Origin: JBCBWG01 sp964579305
GTDB lineage: Bacteria > Pseudomonadota > Alphaproteobacteria > Rhizobiales > Hyphomicrobiaceae
Assembly: GCA_964579305.1 (NCBI GenBank)
Contig: CAZOGY010000064.1
Coordinates: 1 to 20,846, forward strand
Reading direction: 5' to 3'
DNA: 20,846 bases
The notes under the pieces: model-generated
The model's database searches: none
What the model was told of the DNA's origin: nothing
What the model saw: the letters and a program-made list of their open reading frames with translations, nothing else
Shown here: positions 6,975 through 14,364 of the stretch, in pieces
Position numbering within the stretch: the stretch's first letter is position 1
Layout of the letters: each line of letters starts with the position of its first letter
Made by a program: the position numbers and the translations under genes

Positions 6975-8600
6975 TCAGGCGCGCGCGTCCTCTCGGATCA
7001 TGGCTGCGCCTTTCTCCGCAATCATCAGTACGGGGCCGTTGGTGTTGCCCGACACCATCGTTGGCATGATTGAGGCATCGATCACCCGCAGCCCTTCGAT
7101 GCCATGCACGCGCAGACGCTCATCGACGACCGCCATCGGATCTTGCCCCATTTTGCAGGTGCCGATCGGATGGTAAGCTGTTTGACCGGTATTCTTGCAG
7201 AATGCGAAAAACGCATCGTCGCTCTGGCAGTCTGGGCCCGGATTGATTTCGAATGCGCGGTAGGGATCAAATGCCGGTTGTTCCATGATGCGTCGCGCAA
7301 TTCGCATGCCTTCGATCAGGCAACGGCGGTCTTCTTCAGTTGCAAAAAAGTTGGGGCGGATTGCTGGATGCTCATCTGGGTTTGCCGATTTTGCATGAAT
7401 CGAGCCCATCGATTCAGGCCGAAGTTGATATATCGACACCGTCATCCCTGGCGCTGTATCCATGACCGAACGATTATTGGGGTCCGAATAACTGACCGGC
7501 ATAAAAAACATTTGCACATCTGGCGTTTCCAAATCATCGCGCGATCGCACAAAAGCGTGCGCAAGCGTCGACGGTGCGGTGAGCAGACCGCGGCCTGTTG
7601 CATAATACCGAACGCCCTCGATCAACAGCCTGAGCCCGCGCGCACGCTCATTGAAACTCACCGTGTTCTTGGCACGCCAACTCATGCGCGTCGCAATATG
7701 ATCCCGGTAGTTTTCTCCAACGCCAGGCAACGCGTGGTGGACGTCAAGCCCGAGCGATTTGAGGTGTTCAGGTTGACCGATTCCGGAAAGTTCCAGGATT
7801 TGTGGTGACTGAACACCTCCGGCAGCGACAATCACCTCGCGCGCTTTCGCCGTGCGCGGTAGCCCATCTTTTTTATAGGTGACACCGACAGCACGCTTCC
7901 CCTCAAGAATCACGTGTTGGGCATGCGCATGCGTTTCAATCTTCAAATTCGGCCGTGATCGCGCGGGATCCAAATAAGCGCGCGCAGCGCTCCATCGGCG
8001 GCCATTGCGCATGGTGACCTGATAGTATCCCATCCCGTCCTGGTCGCCGTCATTATAGTCCTCATTGCGCGGATATCCGAGCGCGACGCCGGCTTCGATA
8101 AAGGCATCGGCCAATTCATGACGCAGATAGCCGTCGACGACGTTCATTGCGCCGCCGGTACCCCTTGTTTCACCGATTTGCTCACGGTCCCCTGGTTCGA
8201 AATTTTCGAGTTTGGTGAAATAGGGCAGCACACTTTGATAGGACCAGCCGCGATTGCCTAACTGCGCCCAGGTATCGTAATCCAGCGCCTGACCGCGCAC
8301 AAACAACAGGCCATTGATTGAGCTGGAACCGCCGATGACCTTGCCGCGTGGAATGGGAATACGCCTCCCGCCGGTCGTTTCTTCCGGTTCGGTCTGAAAC
8401 AGCCAGTTATACTTCGCATTTGTCATGAGTTTCACAAAGCCAACAGGTAAGTCAATCCAGTAGCCATTATCGGGGCCGCCCGCTTCAAGCAGCAGGATGC
8501 GCGATTGGGGATCCTCGCTCAATCGCCCGGCGAGAACGCAGCCGGCTGAACCAGCACCGATGATGATATAGTCGAATGTCTCCGTGTCCGCGGATGTCAT
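6975..8600 (-). CDS. GMC-family FAD-dependent alcohol/choline dehydrogenase
   Basis: A 541-residue glucose-methanol-choline oxidoreductase that oxidises an alcohol with FAD and passes electrons on, often to quinones or dyes. Visible features are the FAD Rossmann motif GAGSAG (15-20), LLLEAGG (36-42), the GMC signature GGSSSINGLLFVRG (90-103), and the C-terminal catalytic pair His477 (in YHPIGTCKMG) and Asn521 (in GNTNGP). The 44-residue spacing of that pair is normal. The ATG at 8600 is chosen for its strong AGGAGG site; an earlier in-frame ATG at 8657 lacks one. The sequence is closest in style to AlkJ-like dehydrogenases. It directly follows an acyl-CoA ligase gene, an arrangement reminiscent of alkJ-alkK and of pegA-pegE, suggesting an alcohol to acid to acyl-CoA route. 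Substrate not readable. Confidence 0.93.
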   Translation of the reverse strand: MTSADTETFDYIIIGAGSAGCVLAGRLSEDPQSRILLLEAGGPDNGYWIDLPVGFVKLMTNAKYNWLFQTEPEETTGGRRIPIPRGKVIGGSSSINGLLFVRGQALDYDTWAQLGNRGWSYQSVLPYFTKLENFEPGDREQIGETRGTGGAMNVVDGYLRHELADAFIEAGVALGYPRNEDYNDGDQDGMGYYQVTMRNGRRWSAARAYLDPARSRPNLKIETHAHAQHVILEGKRAVGVTYKKDGLPRTAKAREVIVAAGGVQSPQILELSGIGQPEHLKSLGLDVHHALPGVGENYRDHIATRMSWRAKNTVSFNERARGLRLLIEGVRYYATGRGLLTAPSTLAHAFVRSRDDLETPDVQMFFMPVSYSDPNNRSVMDTAPGMTVSIYQLRPESMGSIHAKSANPDEHPAIRPNFFATEEDRRCLIEGMRIARRIMEQPAFDPYRAFEINPGPDCQSDDAFFAFCKNTGQTAYHPIGTCKMGQDPMAVVDERLRVHGIEGLRVIDASIMPTMVSGNTNGPVLMIAEKGAAMIREDARA

Positions 8601-8655
8601 GGGGTTCCTCCTGCTAAGCGGCCATTGACTGGCTCGTCGTGTTGTCTTTGGAAGC

Positions 8656-8677
8656 ATGCTGAGCGGAGATGCTGAGC
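8656..8677. repeat. Short 13-base-period direct repeat in the ligase-GMC gap
   Basis: ATGCTGAGC occurs at 8656-8664 and again at 8669-8677, a 13-base offset, in the 82-base gap just after the ligase stop. It is too short to assign a role and is recorded as seen. Confidence 0.4.
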
Positions 8678-8682
8678 AACTC

Positions 8683-10236
8683 TCACTCCCAAAATGGTTT
8701 TCTCAGTTCGGTTTTCAGGACCTTGTTCGCAGCCGACAGCGGCATTGGCTCAGTTCGAAACGAAAACGAGCGCGGGCATTTATAGGTGGCCAAATGCTTG
8801 CGGCAATGCGCAATCAGTATTTCAGTGTTGGCCTCTGGGTCGGCGGTGTGGCTGTCGTTGAGAATAATCACCGCGTGGACTTCTTCGCCCCATTTTTCGT
8901 TTGGAATGCCGATGACAGCCGCCTGGGATACGGCGGGGTGCATCGATAGAACATCCTCCACTTCCGTCGGATAAATATTCTCTCCCCCGGAAATGATCAT
9001 GTCCTTCAGACGGCCTGATATGAACAGCAGTCCATCTTCATCGAAATACCCCATATCGCCGGTATGAAACCATCCACCGCGCAGGGCATGCGCGGTTTCA
9101 TCGGGGCGGTTGAGATAACCTTTCATGACGGTTGGCCCGCGCGCGATAATCTCTCCGATCTCGCCTTGCTCGAGTTCGCAATCGTTCTCGTCGACGATCC
9201 GGATATCGAGGTAGGGAACAGGATGCCCGACGGAATTGAGTTTGCCTGCGCGTGGACCATCGAGCACGTGGTATTCGCTTGTGAGTGCAGCGAGCATCGG
9301 GGACATTTCCGTCATCCCGTAGCCGTTGTTTAGTTTGGCATTGGGAAATGCGGCAATGACTTTTTCCAGCAGATCACGCGGTGTTGGCGAGCCGCCCAGC
9401 GTAATCTGGCCAACCGAAGATAGATCATGATCGTGGAACGCGGGGTGGGCCAGGATCATGTGCATCATGGTTGGCACAAGTGTGAGCGAATGGATCTTAT
9501 GTTCTTCGATGAGCCGCAACATTGGTACGATTTCAAAACGGGGCATGATAACCGAATGGGCGTTCAAAAGCACGGCAGAGAAAATCCGCGAGCCGGGCGC
9601 AAGATGAAACATCGGTCCGACAACACATTGCGCCCGGTCGCGCACATTACCCATGATATGAGGGGCACCCATGGCATTCGCAAAAAGGTTCCAATGCGAT
9701 AGCATGACGCCCTTTGACCGGCCCGTCGTGCCCCCCGTGAAATAAATAATCAAAGTATCATTGTCGCCAGAGCTAGGGCCTGAAGGCCGATCGCGACAAG
9801 CCGCAAGTGTTTCATAGGCCAGAGCGGGCGGCGGCGCCGACGGTCCGGCCTGGATCAGATGTCGGACGTGTGGGACTTGGGCAGCGGCCGCACCTGCCAG
9901 TTCGGCGTGGGCAGCATCAAAGACGAGCGCCTTGGGCTGGCAGTCGTTGAGAGCGGCGACGCACTCCGCCATCGACCAACGAAAATTCATGACGACCGTT
10001 TCAATCCCAGCCATCGATGGCGCGAAATAGCACTCAAAAAGCGTGTCTGAATTGAAGCCGAGATAAGCCAAGCGGTCGCCTGGCTTCAACCCCAACGCCT
10101 CCAGCGCGGCGGCGACACCGCAGCAGCGCTTGAAAACGCGCGCCCAAGATTTTGTCTCGCCCTCAAACGTGACCGCTGGGTGATCGGGATACGCATGGGC
10201 AGCCTTTTCAAGAAGCTCGCCAAAGCGAACGGACAT
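8683..10236 (-). CDS. Acyl-CoA synthetase (AMP-forming, ANL superfamily)
   Basis: A 517-residue acid-thiol ligase that activates a carboxylic acid with ATP to an acyl-AMP and then to the CoA thioester. Motifs in order are the phosphate-binding loop YFTGGTTGRSKGV (165-177), NNGYGMTEMSP (303-313), GWFHTGDMGYFDEDG (388-402), the hinge GRLKDMIISGGENIYPTEVE (408-427), and the C-terminal catalytic Lys in SAANKVLK (K505). In that last motif Asn replaces the commoner Gly before the Lys. Residues near the middle (NFRWS) are typical of fatty and aromatic acid ligases. ATG at 10236 has AGGAGG about six bases upstream; the frame extends 39 codons further without family features. It is the first gene of the leftward run leading to the GMC dehydrogenase and TRAP transporter. 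Chain length or ring preference cannot be read. Confidence 0.94.
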   Translation of the reverse strand: MSVRFGELLEKAAHAYPDHPAVTFEGETKSWARVFKRCCGVAAALEALGLKPGDRLAYLGFNSDTLFECYFAPSMAGIETVVMNFRWSMAECVAALNDCQPKALVFDAAHAELAGAAAAQVPHVRHLIQAGPSAPPPALAYETLAACRDRPSGPSSGDNDTLIIYFTGGTTGRSKGVMLSHWNLFANAMGAPHIMGNVRDRAQCVVGPMFHLAPGSRIFSAVLLNAHSVIMPRFEIVPMLRLIEEHKIHSLTLVPTMMHMILAHPAFHDHDLSSVGQITLGGSPTPRDLLEKVIAAFPNAKLNNGYGMTEMSPMLAALTSEYHVLDGPRAGKLNSVGHPVPYLDIRIVDENDCELEQGEIGEIIARGPTVMKGYLNRPDETAHALRGGWFHTGDMGYFDEDGLLFISGRLKDMIISGGENIYPTEVEDVLSMHPAVSQAAVIGIPNEKWGEEVHAVIILNDSHTADPEANTEILIAHCRKHLATYKCPRSFSFRTEPMPLSAANKVLKTELRKPFWE

Positions 10237-10695
10237 CTGGGCCTCCTGACGATCGTGACAGCACCAAGTGAAAACGGATGGGAGACCGGCCCCGTGCGGG
10301 CCGTGGAGCTGCGCAAGCCCGTCCAGGCTCAGGCGTCCAGCGGGCCGCGTCAAGCGCTCTCGATGCTGGGCTGCACTGCGCTGACGGCCGCTTTGGGGCT
10401 TGGCTCGGCACCGTCAGTGTGCCCCGCAAAGAAGGAGGCACTGGACCCGAAACCAAACCGTTTCGTATGGCCAAACACGTAAGACGGCCTCGACCACTAT
10501 AATAAAGGTTCTAATCGCAGTCGAAATTGACGTCGAACACAATTGCCGCTCAGCTAATTTTCGCTCAGTTATCAGTGTGGGTCCGCAAGCCATTGAAAGG
10601 CCAAGGTGCGTGAAGAGGTGTAATCTACTCGGCCCACTCTAATGACAGCGCCTTGCAACAAATCCGTCTCTTCCAGAGAACGATTGATCGAAAAC
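10237..10695. other. Non-coding region upstream of the ligase gene
   Basis: No gene was recognised on either strand. It must contain the promoter for the leftward acyl-CoA ligase run, but I found no convincing -35/-10 or -24/-12 pair. A TATAAT on the plus strand (10498-10503) points away from any nearby gene. Together with the methyltransferase scrap beyond it, the stretch looks like decayed sequence. Confidence 0.5.
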
Positions 10696-10809
10696 CTAAT
10701 GTTGCGTCATCGATGTTTGTTCGCCGCCGGTAAGCATCAGCGCTTCGATCACAAAAGCCACGATATAAGGCTGCGAAATCGTCTGCCCGCATCCAATCGA
10801 CACGGGCCC
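10696..10809 (-). pseudogene. Fragment of protein-L-isoaspartate O-methyltransferase (pcm)
   Basis: On the minus strand the peptide GPVSIGCGQTISQPYIVAFV, followed by IEALML, is encoded. It closely matches the signature of protein-L-isoaspartate methyltransferases, typically PLPIGxGQTISQPYIVAxMTEAL. The signature is followed within 12 residues by a TAG stop (10696-10698), before the S-adenosylmethionine-binding VLEIGTGSGYQ motif that should come next. Upstream residues do not match the family. The intact enzyme repairs isoaspartyl damage in proteins; this piece of under 40 residues cannot. It is a relic left by deletion or rearrangement in the gap between the carbon and nitrogen modules. Confidence 0.6.
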
Positions 10810-10916
10810 GCCCGCCTGGTCGCGATCCAACCTGGGCCTGCCGTCTTGCGTTGTGAGAAAAGATACAGCACGGCAATCAAAAATCCGACGCACGCGTTAC
10901 AGTGCCTTATAATAAT

Positions 10917-12137
10917 TCAGTCCTGCAAGAGTTGACCAATCGCGGCGGTAAATACGCGGGCTCCAGCGACGATATCCGCATCGGACGTATTCTCTGTCCA
11001 GTGATGAGAAATGCCGCCGATGCTCGGCACAAATAGCATGCCGGTCGGCACATGCCGGGCCAAGTTTTGTGCATCATGCACCGCGCCACTTGGCATCCGC
11101 GCATGCTTGCCTGGCAATAAAGTTTCCGCAGCATCTGTGAGTGCGGCCTGAACGAGTTCGTCCATGTGTGCGGGTTGCATCCGGTGGATCACTTCAAGCC
11201 GGGCAGAGCACGGGCCGGCGTGGATCTCGCTTACAAGCGTCTCAAGCTGAGACTCCATGCGCGCCAGAATATCGGGATCGGCATCCCTGATTTGGAAGAG
11301 CATCTCAGCGCGCCCTGGAATAATGCTTGGCGCCCCAGGGTCGAGGCGGATCTGTCCAGTCGTCCAAACGCTGCGCGGCCCCGCCACATCAGGAAATGTT
11401 TTGGCAATCCGGTGGCATAATTCTGTCAACGCAACACCAGCATCACGCCGAATGGCCATCCGTGTCGTGCCGGCGTGGTTTTGCGTGCCCTCAAAAACAA
11501 TCCGATATTGCCAGATCGCAACGATGCTCGTGACGATGCCGATCGTCATCTCATGCGCCTCAAGCCAATCGCCCTGCTCGATGTGCGCTTCAACAAAGGC
11601 ACGCGTTCGCACCGGATTGAGTTGCGCCCGCGGTCGCCCGGACAGACCGGCAACGGCCAGCGCATGCCGCAGCGGCGTCCCGTGTGTACGATCGCGCGCG
11701 TTGTCGATCGTGGCCTCGTCCAGTTCGCCGACAAACGAATAGCTCCCAAGGAGCTGACCAAAGTGGCCCTCCTCATCGGCAAACGCGATAACGTCAACGC
11801 CGCGCTCGCCAAATGAAGCGCTTTCTGCGACCGCACGCGCAGCTTCAAGGGCGTAAATGACACCCAAAGCACCATCAAGCCAGCCAGCTTCGTTCTGGCT
11901 TTCGATGTGTGATCCGGCCAGAACGCATGGACCATCGCCCGGCGCATAACCAATGACGCTAGCGATGCCGTCAATTTCAGCGCGATGCCCAAACGCAGTG
12001 AGCTTATCGACAAGCCACCGCCGCGCGGTCAGATCTTCCGGCGAAAGCGTCGGGCGGTGAACGCCGGTCCGAAACGCGCCAATCTCGCGAAGCTCATAGA
12101 GATCCCCGAGAAGTCGGTCGGGTTTGATTTCAAGCAT
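10917..12137 (-). CDS. M20-family amidohydrolase, N-carbamoyl-L-amino acid hydrolase / ureidopropionase / allantoate amidohydrolase type
   Basis: A 406-residue, probably cytosolic, binuclear metal hydrolase of the hydantoinase/carbamoylase family, which releases CO2 and ammonia from ureido compounds. Motifs are GSHIESQNEAGWLDGALGV (75-93, metal ligands H77 and D88), FADEEGHFG (119-127, general base E122 and ligand E123), EAHIEQG (183-189, ligand H185), NHAGTTRM (220-227) and the C-terminal GISHHWTENTS. The residue two after the first His is Glu79, where most M20 enzymes have Asp. ATG at 12137 is preferred, with GGAG eight bases before it; the frame extends 18 codons upstream without support. 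The gene diverges from the ABC operon, so the imported compound may be its substrate. Which ureido substrate it uses is unknown. Confidence 0.88.
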   Translation of the reverse strand: MLEIKPDRLLGDLYELREIGAFRTGVHRPTLSPEDLTARRWLVDKLTAFGHRAEIDGIASVIGYAPGDGPCVLAGSHIESQNEAGWLDGALGVIYALEAARAVAESASFGERGVDVIAFADEEGHFGQLLGSYSFVGELDEATIDNARDRTHGTPLRHALAVAGLSGRPRAQLNPVRTRAFVEAHIEQGDWLEAHEMTIGIVTSIVAIWQYRIVFEGTQNHAGTTRMAIRRDAGVALTELCHRIAKTFPDVAGPRSVWTTGQIRLDPGAPSIIPGRAEMLFQIRDADPDILARMESQLETLVSEIHAGPCSARLEVIHRMQPAHMDELVQAALTDAAETLLPGKHARMPSGAVHDAQNLARHVPTGMLFVPSIGGISHHWTENTSDADIVAGARVFTAAIGQLLQD

Positions 12138-12370
12138 GATGTAACTCCCAGATCTGGCTGTTGATGAAAGCATGTCCGGCGTGCCATGCAAATGGTCGAC
12201 GGTGATGAATTAAATTGCAAATTGATGTGTTGGGCGGCATTCCGCTGTGGGTTGCTGAAAAAATAGCGCAATCGCGTGATAATAAAACTTAATGCCAATA
12301 TTTCAAGCGATGCGGCCGAGAGATACACAATTGGTAGGGCTGCATCCCGTTAAGTGGATATCTCGCTGCC

Positions 12371-12380
12371 GCTTATAAGC
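12371..12380. promoter_or_regulatory. Perfect palindrome, possible operator or activator site
   Basis: GCTTATAAGC is a perfect 10-base palindrome in the divergent intergenic region, about 155 bases upstream of the sigma54 -24 element. That is a usual distance for an enhancer-binding activator site. It does not match the NtrC consensus. Whether it is bound is unknown. Confidence 0.25.
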
Positions 12381-12500
12381 CGGGGCCACAAACGTGAAAT
12401 GGCGCTAGTCGATGAGCTATTGAACAAAAGCATGTCACTTTAAGCAGAAGTTGCCTTTGGATTTTGCATCTCATTCCCGATTCCGAAGCTGCGCAATCAC

Positions 12501-12517
12501 GTAAAACGCTGTTTTAT
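12501..12517. promoter_or_regulatory. Imperfect inverted repeat just upstream of the sigma54 promoter
   Basis: GTAAAAC (12501-12507) faces GTTTTAT (12511-12517) across GCT, with six of seven positions pairing. It lies in an A/T-rich tract immediately before the -24 element. It could be a regulator or bending-protein site; this is positional inference only. Confidence 0.25.
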
Positions 12518-12532
12518 ATACGTTTTCTGTAA

Positions 12533-12548
12533 TGGCACGCGACTTGCC
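12533..12548 (+). promoter_or_regulatory. Sigma54 (RpoN) -24/-12 promoter of the ABC transporter/amidase operon
   Basis: TGGCACG (12533-12539), four bases (CGAC), then TTGC (12544-12547) reproduces the core sigma54 consensus TGGCACG-N4-TTGC. GG (12534-12535) and GC (12546-12547) are separated by exactly ten bases, as required. The predicted start is near 12559, giving a leader of roughly 48 bases before the binding-protein ATG at 12607. Only the flanking positions differ from the extended consensus (A for pyrimidine before TGG, C for A/T after TTGC). Such promoters need an enhancer-binding ATPase such as NtrC; no activator gene or clear NtrC site is in the window. Confidence 0.8.
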
Positions 12549-12606
12549 AATTATAGACCTGCGCTGAGACGCGTGGCGTTCACTACGACAGAAAGGCCAA
12601 TCTCTT

Positions 12607-14217
12607 ATGACCATCGGAAAGTTCAAGCGTGCCATTGCGGCCGTTTCGCTTGGCGTTGCGGTCGCACTCTCAGGTGCAACCAATGCAATTGCACAAGGCA
12701 CGTTGCGGATCGGAATGACCGCTAATGACATCCCGCTCACGTGGGGGCAGCCGGATAACGGGTTTGAGGGCTTTCGTTTCGTTGGCTTGCAACTCTATGA
12801 TGCGCTCATCAACTGGGATCTCTCATCGGCAGACAAGCCATCTGGCCTGGTCCCCGGGCTGGCAGAAAGTTGGACCGTTGACGAAAATGACCAGCGCAAA
12901 TGGACATTTAAGCTGCGCGAAGGCGTGAAATTCCACGACGGATCGGAGTTTGATGCAGATGCAGTAGTCTTCAACTTTGACAAGTTGTTTGACGAAAAGT
13001 CGCCGCAATACAGCGCGCGGCAAGCATCTCTGGTGAATTTCCGTATGCCGGGCTTCCAGTCCGTCCGAAAAGTAGATAAGTATACGGTCGAATTCACGAC
13101 GAAAGAGCCGGACAGCTTTTTCCCCTTCCAGATCTGTTATTTCCTGATGGCATCGCCGGCACAATGGGAAAAAACGAAGGATTGGAATAAGTTCGCGAAC
13201 GAACCATCGGGGACCGGCCCGTTCAAGTTGGAAAAAATCACTGCGCGCGAACGTGCCGAACTCGTGCCGTTTAAGGAGCATTGGGATCAGGCGCGCATCC
13301 CCAAGCTGGACAAGGTCATTTTGCTGCCTCTGCCCGACCCGAGTGCGCGCACCGCAGCCTTGTTGTCGGGCCAGGTCGACTGGATTGAGGCGCCAGCGCC
13401 CGATGCGATCCCGCGGATCAAATCGCAGGGCCTTGAAGTGGTCTCCAACGTTTATCCGCACGTCTGGCCGTGGCATTTCAGCCGCGTTGAGGGCTCTCCA
13501 TGGAACGACGTACGCATCCGCAAAGCCGCCAACCTTGCCGTTGATCGCGATGGGATCGTCCAGTTGCTCGGTGGCTACGGCGTGCCGGCTACAGGGCACG
13601 TGGTGAAGGGTAGCGCTTGGTATGGGAACCCGACATTCGAAATCAAACGCGACGTGGAAGCGGCCAAAAAGCTGATGGCAGAGGCTGGTTACGGGCCGGA
13701 TAATCCCGTCAAGGTCAAAATGGCGATTTCGGCTTCAGGCTCTGGTCAAATGCTGCCGTTGCAAATGAACGAATATATCCAGCAGAACCTCAAGGAAGTC
13801 GGCATTGATGTCGAATTCATGGTCGTTGAGTGGCAAGCGCTGTTGGATATCTGGCGTGCTGGCGCCAAATCCCCGCAAGCCGCCGGCGCTCAGGGCGTGA
13901 ATGTCTCCTATACCACACAGGATCCTTACAGCTCATTCACGCGCTTTTTGCGCAGCGATCTATCGGCACCAAATGGTGTGAATTTCGGGTATTACAGTGA
14001 TCCTGAAATGGATGAGCTTTTGAAACAGGTCCAGCTCACGTTCGATCCAAAAAAGCGTGATGAAATCCTGGCAAAGGTGCACACCAAAGAGGTCGATGAG
14101 GCTTTGTTCCTCTGGGTGGTGCACGATGTGGCGCCCCGCGCCATGAGCCAGAAAGTCAAGGGTTTTGTACCAGCCCAAAACTGGTTCCAAAGCCTGTCCT
14201 CGGTTTACATCGAATAG
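12607..14217 (+). CDS. ABC transporter periplasmic solute-binding protein, family 5 (DppA/OppA-type)
   Basis: A 536-residue exported binding protein of the peptide/opine/nickel class that captures substrate for the permeases encoded next. It begins with a basic stretch, a hydrophobic core and an AIAQ cleavage site (after residue 29). Family features follow: GLQLYDALINWD, LVPGLAESWTVDE...WTFKLREGVKFHDGSEFDADAVVFNFD, and GTGPFKLEK. In the second half, WNDVRIRKAANLAVDRDGIVQLLGGYGVPATG is also typical. ATG at 12607 follows an AAAGG about ten bases away, a rather weak site. It is the first gene after the sigma54 promoter and 147 bases ahead of the first permease gene, with a strong hairpin between them. 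Neighbouring amidase-type enzymes suggest an amide, peptide or ureido ligand, but family 5 proteins bind many compounds. Confidence 0.94.
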   Translation: MTIGKFKRAIAAVSLGVAVALSGATNAIAQGTLRIGMTANDIPLTWGQPDNGFEGFRFVGLQLYDALINWDLSSADKPSGLVPGLAESWTVDENDQRKWTFKLREGVKFHDGSEFDADAVVFNFDKLFDEKSPQYSARQASLVNFRMPGFQSVRKVDKYTVEFTTKEPDSFFPFQICYFLMASPAQWEKTKDWNKFANEPSGTGPFKLEKITARERAELVPFKEHWDQARIPKLDKVILLPLPDPSARTAALLSGQVDWIEAPAPDAIPRIKSQGLEVVSNVYPHVWPWHFSRVEGSPWNDVRIRKAANLAVDRDGIVQLLGGYGVPATGHVVKGSAWYGNPTFEIKRDVEAAKKLMAEAGYGPDNPVKVKMAISASGSGQMLPLQMNEYIQQNLKEVGIDVEFMVVEWQALLDIWRAGAKSPQAAGAQGVNVSYTTQDPYSSFTRFLRSDLSAPNGVNFGYYSDPEMDELLKQVQLTFDPKKRDEILAKVHTKEVDEALFLWVVHDVAPRAMSQKVKGFVPAQNWFQSLSSVYIE

Positions 14218-14247
14218 CGATCGAACCGTGGTGCCGCGCGCCCACAA

Positions 14248-14293
14248 AACGCGATGCGTCGCGAAACACATGATCTCGCGACGCATCTGCGTT
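14248..14293 (+). promoter_or_regulatory. Strong intergenic hairpin between binding-protein and permease genes
   Basis: GATGCGTCGCGA (14253-14264) pairs perfectly with TCGCGACGCATC (14276-14287) around an 11-base loop. After a single bulged T, AACGC (14248-14252) pairs with GCGTT (14289-14293), for 17 base pairs in total. No T tract follows, so an intrinsic terminator is unlikely. A second GACGCATC at 14297-14304 could pair with the same 5' arm, giving a competing fold. In transporter operons such structures usually stabilise the binding-protein mRNA and lower permease expression; that role is inferred. Confidence 0.7.
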
Positions 14294-14364
14294 CAAGACG
14301 CATCCGGGCGGGCCCGCGCGGTACCGTTATCAAGCCCGCACAGTATCGTTTCAAAGGCTATCGC

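Noticed and set aside
7288..7298. GATGCGTCGCG inside the GMC gene matches one arm of the 14253-14264 hairpin
   Set aside because: It is coding sequence for an ordinary Arg/Ile stretch and lacks the opposing arm; probably chance.
10180..10482. 100-codon plus-strand open frame opposite the ligase start
   Set aside because: Mostly antisense to the ligase gene or non-coding DNA; no recognisable family, weak start context.
10498..10503. Perfect TATAAT on the plus strand
   Set aside because: No -35 at the proper distance and no plus-strand gene for about 2 kb.
10641..10672. TTGCAACAAATC-like sequence resembling terminal repeats of some IS5/IS6-type elements
   Set aside because: No partner repeat, target duplication or transposase sequence was found in the window.
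12170..12186. Minus-strand TGGCACG followed by ATGC, a possible sigma54 promoter for the M20 hydrolase
   Set aside because: Spacing between GG and GC is 12 bases and TTGC is ATGC, so it fails the strict geometry.
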